64,000 nucleotides of DNA from Scleromatobacter humisilvae (GCF_023231945.1 NZ_JAJLJH010000001.1:1116001-1180000), one strand, 5' to 3'. Shown: positions 25,482-33,081, numbered from the stretch's first letter. Program-made: numbers and translations. The notes: generated by a model not told the origin, from the sequence alone.

Positions 25482-26366
25482 TCAGGCGAGCGGGTGCGTC
25501 GTCGGCTTGCCCGTGCCGGCGTGCTCGGCGACGGCGTTGTAGCCCAGGCCCTTGAACGGATGCGCGGCGTCCCAGGGCACCGGCGTCCGCTTGGGCTGCG
25601 AGCCCGCCAGCGGGAACGGGAAGATGAGCGACTCGGCCGCGTGGTGCGCGATCTTGCCGGTCATCTCGTGGTGCTCCTGGTGGATGTGGCCGAAGAACAC
25701 GGTGGTGTTCTGGTACGGCGTCAGGATGTCGATCGCCTTGGCGCCGTCCTTGGTCGCCCAGTCCCATTGCGGATAGAGGTCGAACAGCGGGCGATGCGCG
25801 AAGACGACGACCGGCGCGGACTTGTCGAACTTCGCCAGGTCGGCATGCAGCCATTCCAGCTGCTTCTCGCCGATGAGGCCGTTCGGGTCGGAGACGTTGT
25901 CGAGCGCGACGAAGTGCACGCCCTTGTGGTCGAAGCTGTAGAAGCCGTCGCCGAAGATGTGCTTGTACATCTCGCCGTTGTCGAGGCCGGCGTCGTTCTC
26001 GCCGGGGATGAAGCGCACGTCCTTGACCTTCAGCTCGCCGACGATGGACTTGAACTCCTCCATGCGGCGCTGGCGCTCCTTGTCGTCGGACGCGGCGTGC
26101 GTCAGGTCGCCGGTGAACATGATGAAGTCGGGCTGGTGGTCGAGGCTGTTGACCGCGGCGACGGCCTTGCGCAGCGTGTTGTGCGCCTCCGGGTTCGGCG
26201 GGCCTTCGAAACCCCAATGGGTATCGGTCATCTGCACGAAGCTGAAGTCCTGGCCGGCCGCGGCCATGGCCCGGCCCCACGGGCCCAGGCCGCTGGCCAG
26301 CACCGCGCCGCCCAGGCCGGCGAGTTTGAGGAAGTCACGACGTTCGAACTGGCTGCGCATGGGCAT
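25482..26366 (-). CDS. Tat-exported metallophosphoesterase
   Basis: A 294-residue protein with a twin-arginine signal (ERRDFLKLAGLGGAV, about residues 8-22). Calcineurin-like motifs follow: TDTHWG (Asp48, His50), FTGDLTH and, at the end, FFGHIHQEHH. The usual GNHE/GNHD motif is replaced by GENDAG, so the metal site is atypical. The start at 26366 has GGAG 5 bases upstream. It is co-transcribed with the dihaem cytochrome c; an ECF-type promoter lies 42 bases upstream. The substrate is unknown. Confidence 0.87.
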   Translation of the reverse strand: MPMRSQFERRDFLKLAGLGGAVLASGLGPWGRAMAAAGQDFSFVQMTDTHWGFEGPPNPEAHNTLRKAVAAVNSLDHQPDFIMFTGDLTHAASDDKERQRRMEEFKSIVGELKVKDVRFIPGENDAGLDNGEMYKHIFGDGFYSFDHKGVHFVALDNVSDPNGLIGEKQLEWLHADLAKFDKSAPVVVFAHRPLFDLYPQWDWATKDGAKAIDILTPYQNTTVFFGHIHQEHHEMTGKIAHHAAESLIFPFPLAGSQPKRTPVPWDAAHPFKGLGYNAVAEHAGTGKPTTHPLA

Positions 26367-26407
26367 CACTCCAAGGATGAGCGTCGGAAATCGACGCCGT
26401 CCCTGCG

Positions 26408-26436
26408 AATACCGCGGCCTGCTTCGATCTATTCCC
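26408..26436 (-). promoter_or_regulatory. ECF-type promoter P-E (metallophosphoesterase/cytochrome operon)
   Basis: GGGAATA (26436-26430), 16 bases, then GGTATT, 42 bases before the ATG at 26366. It is the best match to the shared pattern. Confidence 0.65.
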
Positions 26437-26562
26437 GGCCGACGCGAAAATAGATTCATCGCCGATGTGTGGGGAGATTCTCGAGGCGTGTTGCCCGCCC
26501 CTTGCGCGGGCGGTTTGTGGCGAGCGTCGTGGCGCTGACAGGCTGGACAGGGGTCGATCGCT

Positions 26563-26646
26563 CCGGCGCCTCGGGCATCTGAGCCCCGCCTGAACGGCGG
26601 GTCTCCGCGCGCCGTTCAGGCCGGAGTCAGATGCCCGAGGCGCCGG
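26563..26646. repeat. 84-base nested palindrome
   Basis: Perfect outer arms of 20 bases (26563-26582 and 26627-26646, CCGGCGCCTCGGGCATCTGA and its complement) enclose perfect inner arms of 12 bases (GCCTGAACGGCG at 26588 and CGCCGTTCAGGC at 26610), a 10-base loop, and a small internal mismatch. It sits in the 437-base gap between the metallophosphoesterase start and the anti-sigma stop. The rest of that gap holds only P-E and a terminator. There is no T-tract, so it looks like a repeat element and not a terminator. Confidence 0.8.
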
Positions 26647-26755
26647 AAAATGAGGCCCCTGCTCTCCCTGCCGCTGAAGATCCGCGAGCCAGCAACCGCC
26701 GGCGCGCAGCGCGGGCAAAAACAATGCCACCCGCAAACCGCCGATGACCCAAAGA

Positions 26756-26775
26756 AAGGCCGCGCGGGCGGCCTT
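26756..26775 (-). terminator. Intrinsic terminator of the sigma/anti-sigma operon
   Basis: On the minus strand AAGGCCG-N6-CGGCCTT is followed by TCTTT. It lies about 30 bases after the anti-sigma stop. Confidence 0.65.
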
Positions 26776-26803
26776 GGGAAACGCGGGCCAGGAGACCCGC
26801 CCG

Positions 26804-27607
26804 CTAGCGCTGCTCGTCGCCGCGCTGGATCGCCTGCACCACGGTCTGGAACTCCTCGGCGTTGACGTCCGAGATGACCCAGTGCGCCATGCCGCCGTAG
26901 GACCAGTGCGCGGTGCGGAAGCCCTTTTCCTGCGAGAAGGCCGGCTTGCCGTCCGCGGCCTTGGTCGGCCAGATGAACGAATTGACCACGTGCGGGCCCT
27001 GCTTGTAGACCAGCGCCGCGACGGGCCGGCCATCGAGGTAGTCGACGCGCCCCCCCAGGAACTCCGAGCCCGTGAGCTGCAGCTCGCTGACCGGCGGCGA
27101 GAAGCCGAGCCGGGTGGACAGGAAGGGCTTGACCTGGTGGTGGTCGGACGACGAGACGTCGACGAGATGCTGGCCCAGCGTCGAGCGGACGTGGCTCGCG
27201 ACGACGTCGTCCTCGAGCTGCTGTTCCGCGAACGAGTGCGAGGCCGACATGTTGACGAAGAACGCCGCCGCGCCCGCCACCGCGAAGGCGCTGGCCATCG
27301 GCTTCCAGGCGAACCACTCGCCCAGCACCTCGCCGAGCGAGCGCCCGGCCTTGCGAGGCGCGGGCGCCGCGGCAGGCGCGGGCGCCGCCGCGCGACCCAT
27401 CTGCGCAAGGAGGCGTTGGCGCAGTGCGTCGGGCGCGGCGTGGTACGACGCCTCCTTGACCGACTCGCGAAGCGCGCGCGCCTCGTCGACCTGCTGGCGC
27501 AACTGCGGCTCGGCCTCGTAGCGGCGCTCCATCTCGAGCTGGTCGGACAGGTCGAGCTCGCCGTCGATGAAGGCCCCGATGCGTTCGTGTTCGTTCAGTT
27601 GATTCAT
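26804..27607 (-). CDS. Transmembrane anti-sigma factor paired with ECF sigma
   Basis: A 267-residue protein. The N-terminal anti-sigma segment EHERIGAFIDGELDLSDQ lacks zinc ligands. One membrane helix is near 100-118, and the extracytoplasmic domain contains ASHVRSTLGQHLVDVSSSDHHQVKPFLSTRLGF and FLGGRVDYLDGRPVAALVY. It overlaps the sigma gene by ATGA, the classical arrangement. It is clearly paralogous to the orphan anti-sigma at 23250. It should hold the sigma factor inactive until an envelope signal is received. Confidence 0.9.
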   Translation of the reverse strand: MNQLNEHERIGAFIDGELDLSDQLEMERRYEAEPQLRQQVDEARALRESVKEASYHAAPDALRQRLLAQMGRAAAPAPAAAPAPRKAGRSLGEVLGEWFAWKPMASAFAVAGAAAFFVNMSASHSFAEQQLEDDVVASHVRSTLGQHLVDVSSSDHHQVKPFLSTRLGFSPPVSELQLTGSEFLGGRVDYLDGRPVAALVYKQGPHVVNSFIWPTKAADGKPAFSQEKGFRTAHWSYGGMAHWVISDVNAEEFQTVVQAIQRGDEQR

Positions 27608-28179
27608 TTCTGGGCACCCCCACTGGCGCTGACAGGCACGGTGTGCAGGAGCGGTCGGACCTTGGGCGTCAGGGCGACGCGGAGCAGGCCGCGCGCCCGG
27701 GCGAGGCGGGACATCACGGTGCCGATCGGGATCTCCGCGATGCGCGCGATGTCGCTGTACGAGAAGTCCTCCAGCTCGCGCAGCACGAGAACCTCGCGAT
27801 AGGCCACCGGCAGCGCCGCGATCGCCGCGTTCAGCTGCTCGCGATCCGACCTGCGAAGGGCGATGACGTGCGGCTCGTCCGCCGCGGGCGCGGGGAAGTC
27901 CTGCCAGGCGTCGTCGGCGTCGTCCAGGATGACGCGTTCGGACGGCCGGTTGGTCTTCAGCCACGTGTAGTACGTGTTGCGGACGATCTGCAGCAGCCAG
28001 GCGCGGGCGCCTTCGGCGCGCAGGCCCTGGATGTAGCGCATCGCGCGCATCGTCGCGTCCTGCACGATGTCCTGGGCGTCGTGGTCGTCGCGGGTCAGCC
28101 AGCGCGCCAGGTTGTAGGCGGCGTCGAGATGGGGCATCGCCAGCAGCTCGAAGCGCCGCCAGTTCTCTTCATCGTTCAT
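27604..28179 (-). CDS. ECF-family RNA polymerase sigma factor
   Basis: A 191-residue protein. Region 2 runs from about 15 to 85 (YNLARWLTRDDHDAQDIVQDATMRAMRYIQGL, then ARAWLLQIVRNTYYTW) and region 4 from about 130 to 180 (LPVAYREVLVLRELEDFSYSDIARIAEIPIGTVMSRLARARGLL). It has no C-terminal extension. It is the first gene of the operon with its anti-sigma. An ECF-type promoter (28202-28230) lies directly upstream, so it is probably autoregulated. Confidence 0.95.
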   Translation of the reverse strand: MNDEENWRRFELLAMPHLDAAYNLARWLTRDDHDAQDIVQDATMRAMRYIQGLRAEGARAWLLQIVRNTYYTWLKTNRPSERVILDDADDAWQDFPAPAADEPHVIALRRSDREQLNAAIAALPVAYREVLVLRELEDFSYSDIARIAEIPIGTVMSRLARARGLLRVALTPKVRPLLHTVPVSASGGAQK

Positions 28180-28201
28180 GGGGCGAACCTTTCTTCCTCA
28201 C

Positions 28202-28230
28202 TTGACCGGGCGAGGCGATGGTTTATTCCC
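28202..28230 (-). promoter_or_regulatory. ECF-type promoter P-D (sigma operon)
   Basis: GGGAATA (28230-28224), 16 bases, then GGTCAA, 23 bases before the sigma start codon. It shares the -35 heptamer and spacing with P-E and P-F. Confidence 0.65.
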
Positions 28231-28266
28231 GATACATGACAGGAATGCTGGGGCAAGCGACTTCGA

Positions 28267-28295
28267 GGGAATTCCCGGGAACGCGCGCAAGTATC
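28267..28295 (+). promoter_or_regulatory. Possible ECF-type promoter P-G (cyclase-like gene)
   Basis: GGGAATT, 16 bases, then AGTATC, pointing toward the gene at 28390. It is the weakest match: one base off in the heptamer and A for the first G of the -10. It is back to back with the sigma operon promoter. Confidence 0.4.
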
Positions 28296-28389
28296 CATCG
28301 CAAGCCCTTTCTTGGGCAGGGGCGCGCATCGGGGCAAGATCGCGGACGCGGCGCCGGCGCTGACGGCGATTCTGGAAGAAGGAACCGGG

Positions 28390-30051
28390 ATGGAGCCGAG
28401 CGCGAGGACGGGACTGTCGAGGCGCGACCTGCGGCTGGCGAGCGGGCTGCTGCTGTTCGGCTACATCGCGCTGCACCTGGCCAACCATGCGCTGGGGCTG
28501 GTCTCGCTCGACGTCGCCGAGCGCGCGCTGGCCATCGCCGCGGCGTTCTGGCACGGCGGCTTCGGCAGCGTGCTGCTGTACGGCGCCTTCGCGATCCACC
28601 TCGCGCTCGCCTTCGACGCCATCTACGCGCGCCGGACGCTGCGCATGGCCCCGGCCGACCTGGTGCGCGTCTTCCTCGGGCTCGGCATTCCGACGCTGCT
28701 GATCGGCCATGCGGTCGGCACGCGACTGGCGTGGCAGATCTACGGCGAGTCGACGGCCTACTCGCGCGTGATCGGCTCGCTGCTGGCCGCCGACGGCCAG
28801 GGCCGCCAGCTCGCGCTGCTGGTGCCGGGCTGGCTGCATGGCTGCATCGGCGTCCATTTCGCGCTGGTGCGGCGGCCGACGTACCAGCGGCTGCGGCCCG
28901 TGCTGTTCGCGCTGGCCCTGCTGCTGCCGGTGCTGGGCGCGCTCGGGTTCCTGGCGATGGCGCGCGAGCTGCAGACGGCCGCGGTCATGCATGCGCTGTC
29001 CGCCGTGACGCCGACGCGCGCCAGCCAGCCGGTGCTGGCGAGCGTCCGACAGGCCGTCCTCGGGGTCTATGCCGGCGCCTGCGCGCTGGTGTTCGTGTCG
29101 CGCTGGGGCCGGTCGTGGCAGGAGCGGCGCGCGGGCTCGACGGTGCGCATCCGCTATCCCGAGCGGTCGGCGGTGGTGCCGCGCGGGTGGTCGGTGCTCG
29201 AGGCGAGCCGCAGCCACCATGTGCCCCACGTGGCCGCGTGCGGCGGGCGCGCGCGCTGCTCGACATGCCGCGTCCGCATCGTGGACGGCGACGCGCACTG
29301 CCCCGCGCCCGGCGACATGGAGAGCGCCACGCTGCGCCGTATCCATGCGGCGCCGGACGTCCGGCTGGCGTGCCAGCTGCGGCCCACCGGCGACGTGGCG
29401 GTCATCCCGGTGCTCGCTCCCGCGGGCACAGGCCGCCATCCCGCGGCAAGCGCACCGGCCGTCGAGAAGGCGCTCGCGTTCGCCTGCGTCCGCTGGAACA
29501 ACTTCCACGCGCTGTCGCAGACGATGCTGGCCCAGGACGAGGTGTTCCTCGTCGCCCGGTTCCGGCGCAGCGTGGAGAGCGCGACGCACGCGCGAAAGGC
29601 GGCGATCTGCAACATCACCGGCGACAGCGTCACCCTGGCGTTCGGCGTTGCAGGAAGACCCGACCAGGCGTGTCGCGAGGCGCTGCTGGCGGCACGCGCC
29701 ATCGAGCAGGCACTGGACACGCTGGCCGACGTCTGCGCCCGCCAATTCGGCGCGCGGCCCGAGTTCGGGATCTGCGTGCACGTCGGCATCGCGGCGCTGA
29801 GCGATGTGGACGGCGCAGTGCCGCATCAACGCGTGGCCGCAGGACCCGCGGTGCGCGAGACCCAAGGGCTGCAACAGGCGGTGCTGCGACAAGAAGAGAA
29901 GATCGTCCTCTCGACCGACCTGCTGCGTCACGCCGGCGCGGAGGCCTGGATGCCGGGCGGGGTCGAGGCTCGCCGCGTCGAGGGATCGACGCACCCCGCC
30001 GCGATGGCGGTGCCCTCGCTGCAGGGCATCGACCGGTACCTCGGCGCCTGA
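28390..30051 (+). CDS. Membrane protein with [2Fe-2S] ferredoxin domain and degenerate class III cyclase domain
   Basis: A 553-residue protein in three parts. Residues about 15-240 hold about six membrane helices with paired His (IALHLANHALG, FAIHLAL, LIGHAVG, WLHGCIGVHF) that could bind haem b. Residues about 250-345 are a ferredoxin domain with CX5CX2C (Cys284, 290, 293) and a fourth Cys at 328. Residues about 370-540 resemble an adenylate cyclase domain with ITGDSVTLAFGV. The first metal-binding Asp of the cyclase is replaced (FACVRWNNF where FADxRxF is usual), so activity is doubtful. It suggests redox-sensed signalling. Confidence 0.75.
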   Translation: MEPSARTGLSRRDLRLASGLLLFGYIALHLANHALGLVSLDVAERALAIAAAFWHGGFGSVLLYGAFAIHLALAFDAIYARRTLRMAPADLVRVFLGLGIPTLLIGHAVGTRLAWQIYGESTAYSRVIGSLLAADGQGRQLALLVPGWLHGCIGVHFALVRRPTYQRLRPVLFALALLLPVLGALGFLAMARELQTAAVMHALSAVTPTRASQPVLASVRQAVLGVYAGACALVFVSRWGRSWQERRAGSTVRIRYPERSAVVPRGWSVLEASRSHHVPHVAACGGRARCSTCRVRIVDGDAHCPAPGDMESATLRRIHAAPDVRLACQLRPTGDVAVIPVLAPAGTGRHPAASAPAVEKALAFACVRWNNFHALSQTMLAQDEVFLVARFRRSVESATHARKAAICNITGDSVTLAFGVAGRPDQACREALLAARAIEQALDTLADVCARQFGARPEFGICVHVGIAALSDVDGAVPHQRVAAGPAVRETQGLQQAVLRQEEKIVLSTDLLRHAGAEAWMPGGVEARRVEGSTHPAAMAVPSLQGIDRYLGA

Positions 30052-30098
30052 GGCGCGGGGTCGTCGGGCGTCCGAGTCCTTCGGGCCCACGACGCAAG

Positions 30099-30136
30099 GC
30101 GCCTGCAGCGGATCACGCGGGTCCGGCTGCAGGCGC
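30099..30136. terminator. Hairpin between convergent genes
   Basis: GCGCCTGCAGC and GCTGCAGGCGC form a perfect 11-base stem in the 118-base gap between the cyclase-like and DUF4148 genes. No T-tract is present, but the position suits bidirectional termination. Confidence 0.5.
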
Positions 30137-30169
30137 AAGTGGGTGGATCGAGTCAGGATGCCGCAGGCT

Positions 30170-30709
30170 TCACTGCGCGGCGGTGGCCGCACCGGAAGCC
30201 GGCATCGCGGCGGCCAGCGTCCGAGGTGCCACGCCGTTCGCACGCGCCTTGGCGTAGCGCTGCGGGAACGCTTCGTTCATCTTCAGGCCGCTGTCGCCCG
30301 GGGCGAGGATGTCGCCCGTGCGAACCGCTTCGGCGTATTCCTCGCGCACCTGTTCGCGCGTCTCGCCCGCGGCCACGGCGTTGGCGGGATAGCGTTGCGG
30401 ATCCAGCTCGTTCTCCTTCAGGCCCAGGTCGCCGCTGCGGACGATGTCGCCGCTGCGCACGGCCGCCTGGTATTCCGCGACCACCTGCGCACGCGTCTTG
30501 CGCTCCTCGGCCGCCTTGGGATAGCGATCCGGGTAGATCTCGTTGAGCTTCAGCCCCGAGTCGCCGGGCGCCAGGATGTCGCCCGCGCGGACCGCTGCCT
30601 GGTATTCGGCCTTGACCTGTTCGCGGGTCAGCGGCGTCTGGCCGTGCGCGGCGCCTGCGGCGAACGTTGAGGCGAGGACGAGAGCGAGCGAGGTCTGGAG
30701 GGTTTTCAT
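30170..30709 (-). CDS. Secreted protein with three DUF4148-like repeats
   Basis: A 179-residue precursor with a signal peptide (cleaved near AAHGQT). The mature protein has three similar repeats of about 45 residues: YQAAVRAGDILAPGDSG, YQAAVRSGDIVRSGDLG and YAEAVRTGDILAPGDSG, each followed by an LxxNExxPxRYP-like segment. DUF4148 proteins are abundant in Burkholderiales and usually carry one copy. The function is unknown; a periplasmic role is expected. An ECF-type promoter lies about 78 bases upstream. Confidence 0.88.
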   Translation of the reverse strand: MKTLQTSLALVLASTFAAGAAHGQTPLTREQVKAEYQAAVRAGDILAPGDSGLKLNEIYPDRYPKAAEERKTRAQVVAEYQAAVRSGDIVRSGDLGLKENELDPQRYPANAVAAGETREQVREEYAEAVRTGDILAPGDSGLKMNEAFPQRYAKARANGVAPRTLAAAMPASGAATAAQ

Positions 30710-30786
30710 GTCGGTTCCTTTGGTTGTCCGGAGGGAGCCGGCGAACACGTCTCGCCAGCCGTGAAGACCGCGTGGCCTTCCCTCGA

Positions 30787-30815
30787 GATACCGCCGATGT
30801 CTCGCCGATATTTCG
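30787..30815 (-). promoter_or_regulatory. ECF-type promoter P-B (DUF4148 gene)
   Basis: CGAAATA (30815-30809), 16 bases, then GGTATC, reading toward the DUF4148 gene. The heptamer and the following TCG are identical to P-A. Confidence 0.6.
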
Positions 30816-30860
30816 CGCGCCGCAGAGTCGGTGACGGCGTCAGCGTCTTTCGACGACGGC

Positions 30861-30889
30861 GGGAATATCGCGGCCCTCGCGCGAGTCTT
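30861..30889 (+). promoter_or_regulatory. ECF-type promoter P-C (anti-sigma-like gene)
   Basis: GGGAATA, 16 bases, then AGTCTT, 40 bases before the ATG at 30929. It is back to back with P-B. Confidence 0.5.
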
Positions 30890-30928
30890 CATCGCGACGC
30901 CCGTCGATGACGACGGCAGGAGACGACG

Positions 30929-31399
30929 ATGCAGGGACACGCGGAATGGGAGCTCCTGAGCGCGCTCGCCGACGGCGAGCTTGACGACGGCGCGCGGCTT
31001 CGCCTCGTCGACGCGATGAACCGTGACGTGCGGCTGCAGGCCCGCTATCGCCGGCTCGAATTCCTGCGCGCCTGGACACGTCGCGCCGCGACGCGCCACG
31101 GCGCTCCGCGCGGGCTTCGCCGGCAGATCGGCTGCAGGCGATGGCCGCGCGGGCAGGCAGGATTCGCGCGGCGGCTGCTGGCGGCGTGGCGTCGCTGGTC
31201 GAACTGGTCGAACCCTGCACGTCGCGCGTGGCGTGCCGCAGCGAGTCGTCTGATGTTGATCACGCCGGGATCGCATGGCGTTGGCCGCGCGCCGGCCAGG
31301 CCGGCGTCACGAACGACACGGCCTGGCGACAACCCATCGACCGGACGCGTCGGTCAGGCAGGCGCGACGCCGGGTTCATCCACGCGCTCCATCACGTAG
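30929..31399 (+). CDS. Short anti-sigma-like protein
   Basis: A 156-residue frame with a strong AGGAG 7 bases before the ATG. The N-terminus (WELLSALADGELDDGARLRLVDAMNRD) resembles the sigma-binding helix of anti-sigma factors. No convincing membrane helix follows, and the C-terminal third is Arg/Ser/Thr-rich with little sign of a fold. It overlaps the convergent UdgX gene by 46 bases. It may be a soluble anti-sigma factor, or a gene truncated by a frameshift after about 31150. Confidence 0.5.
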   Translation: MQGHAEWELLSALADGELDDGARLRLVDAMNRDVRLQARYRRLEFLRAWTRRAATRHGAPRGLRRQIGCRRWPRGQAGFARRLLAAWRRWSNWSNPARRAWRAAASRLMLITPGSHGVGRAPARPASRTTRPGDNPSTGRVGQAGATPGSSTRSIT

Positions 31400-32898
31400 C
31401 GATCGGCCTGGGCGAGGCTGGCCATCCATCGCTGCCGCATCGACGCCTGCCGCGACGGCTCCGCGCGCAGGATCGCCGCCGGATGCAGGCACACCAGCAC
31501 CGGCGTGCCGTCGGGACGCGGCAGCCATCGGCCCTCGTTTGCGGTGACCGCGACGTCGCTTCCCAGCAGGCTGCGCACCGCCGTCGCGCCGAGCGCCACG
31601 ATGGCCCGCGGGCGCAGCGCCTCGATCTCGGCCTCGAGCCAGTGCAGGCAGGCCATCGCCTCGCGCTGGCCGGGCGTCTTGTGGATGCGCCGCTTGCCGC
31701 GCAGTTCGTGATGGAAGTGCTTGACCGCGTTGGTGAGATAGAGCGCCGACGACGGCCAGCCCCGCTCGGCGATCGCGCCGCGCAGCAACTGGCCCGCCGG
31801 GCCCTGGAACGGCTTGCCGCGCAAGTCCTCCTGGTCGCCGGGCTGCTCGCCGACCAGCATCACGCGGGCGCCGAGCTCGCCTTCGCCGAAGACGGTCTGC
31901 GTGGCCGAGTCGGCGCCGGGGCAGTCGCGACAACGCGCGGCCTGGCGCGCCAGCCCGTCGAGCGACATCGGTACGCCGGTGGGTGCCGTCGTCGTTTCGG
32001 TGGCCTCGAGTTGTCCGCGACGCCGCGTTCGCGCGACGCCGCCATCGTCGACCATGCGCTGCTCGCGCCGCGGCGCCTGCGCCAGCAATTCGGGCACCGT
32101 GGCCGCCTCCGGCAGGTTCTTCCAGAAGCGCACGGGCATCTCCTTCTTCATCATCGCCACCTTCACGCGGGCGGGATTGAAGATGCTGCGGTAGTAGGCC
32201 AGCCACAAGGCCTCGCCCGCGTCGGCGGCGGGCGCGTCCTCCTGCCGCGCGCCGGGGCCGAACGACAGCGCGCGGCCATCCCATTCGACGCTGGCCCGCG
32301 GCGTGAGGATGGCCCAGCGCATCGTCGCGAAGCGGCGCGCGAAGAATGGCGCCGCGGCTTCCAGCACGTGGTGTACCGGTTCGAACCACGCGACGTGGCG
32401 GACCGACGCCGCGCTCGCCACGCCGTCGCGAGCCGCGTCCTCGCCGTCCTCCGCGAGCTCCGGGACTTCGACCCGGGTGAACCGCACGAACGCATGCATC
32501 TTGTGGATCTCGCGCCGCACCTCTCGATGAAGGCGCTCGAACTGCAGGCGATCCTCGTGCAGCGGATCGGCCCAGGCGCGCGCATCGTCCGCGATGCGCG
32601 CGGCCAGGCGATGGATCAGCGGTAGCCGCCGCGGGTCGGCATGCAGGAAGACCTCGCGCGCGGCATCGACGAACGTCCGGGGCAGGGACATCGCCGCATC
32701 GCCCGACATCGCGCCTGCGCGGCGTACGTCGCCGGCCTCGAACAGGTCAGGCGTGCCGCCGTCGTCGCCGTCGACACGCCAACGCACGCATTCCGGCGCC
32801 ACGCCTTCCGCGCGCAACGCCCGCACGGCCCGCGCGAAGCCCGGCCAGTCGACGACCGAGTCGAGGCGAACGGTGATCGCCGCCATGGACAGGCGCAT
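31354..32898 (-). CDS. udgX: DUF4130 (TIGR03915-type) fused to UdgX-type uracil-DNA-binding protein
   Basis: A 514-residue fusion. Residues about 6-270 match the DUF4130 family that always accompanies the radical SAM DNA-repair protein. Residues about 312-505 are a family-4-like uracil-DNA glycosylase with Cys323 and Cys326 plus Cys417 and Cys470 for the 4Fe-4S cluster and GEQPGDQED (350-358). The KRRIH loop (402-406) is diagnostic of UdgX, whose His links covalently to the uracil site in DNA. The ATG at 32886 is an alternative start. It is the last gene of the repair operon; two microprotein ORFs precede it. Confidence 0.9.
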   Translation of the reverse strand: MRLSMAAITVRLDSVVDWPGFARAVRALRAEGVAPECVRWRVDGDDGGTPDLFEAGDVRRAGAMSGDAAMSLPRTFVDAAREVFLHADPRRLPLIHRLAARIADDARAWADPLHEDRLQFERLHREVRREIHKMHAFVRFTRVEVPELAEDGEDAARDGVASAASVRHVAWFEPVHHVLEAAAPFFARRFATMRWAILTPRASVEWDGRALSFGPGARQEDAPAADAGEALWLAYYRSIFNPARVKVAMMKKEMPVRFWKNLPEAATVPELLAQAPRREQRMVDDGGVARTRRRGQLEATETTTAPTGVPMSLDGLARQAARCRDCPGADSATQTVFGEGELGARVMLVGEQPGDQEDLRGKPFQGPAGQLLRGAIAERGWPSSALYLTNAVKHFHHELRGKRRIHKTPGQREAMACLHWLEAEIEALRPRAIVALGATAVRSLLGSDVAVTANEGRWLPRPDGTPVLVCLHPAAILRAEPSRQASMRQRWMASLAQADRYVMERVDEPGVAPA

Positions 32899-32919
32899 CC
32901 GAGCAGGGCCGCCGCGCGT

Positions 32920-33081
32920 TCAGTGTCCGGCGACGACGGTGACCACGCGCATGAACTGCGACTGCGCCCGGCGCAGCGTCGACGGACTCACGAGCGACAG
33001 CGCGCCATGCTGCACCACGCGCAGGCCACCGGTCACCAGCAGGACAACGCTCACGGACTGATTGGACAACCACATCGACAT
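32920..33081 (-). CDS. Microprotein of 53 residues in the UdgX operon
   Basis: Starts MSMWLSNQSVSVVLLVTGG and has AAGGAG with 5 bases to the ATG, the best ribosome binding site of the operon. It has a weakly hydrophobic N-terminal half and a basic C-terminal half (STLRRAQSQFMRVV). It lies between the 29-residue ORF (10 bases before) and the UdgX fusion (21 bases after). No family is recognised. The ribosome binding site and gapless placement are the evidence that it is real. Confidence 0.5.
   Translation of the reverse strand: MSMWLSNQSVSVVLLVTGGLRVVQHGALSLVSPSTLRRAQSQFMRVVTVVAGH

Noticed and set aside
31860-32045. Small frames inside the UdgX fusion
   Set aside because: No ribosome binding site, and composition of GC shadow. 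The UdgX frame has all catalytic motifs.
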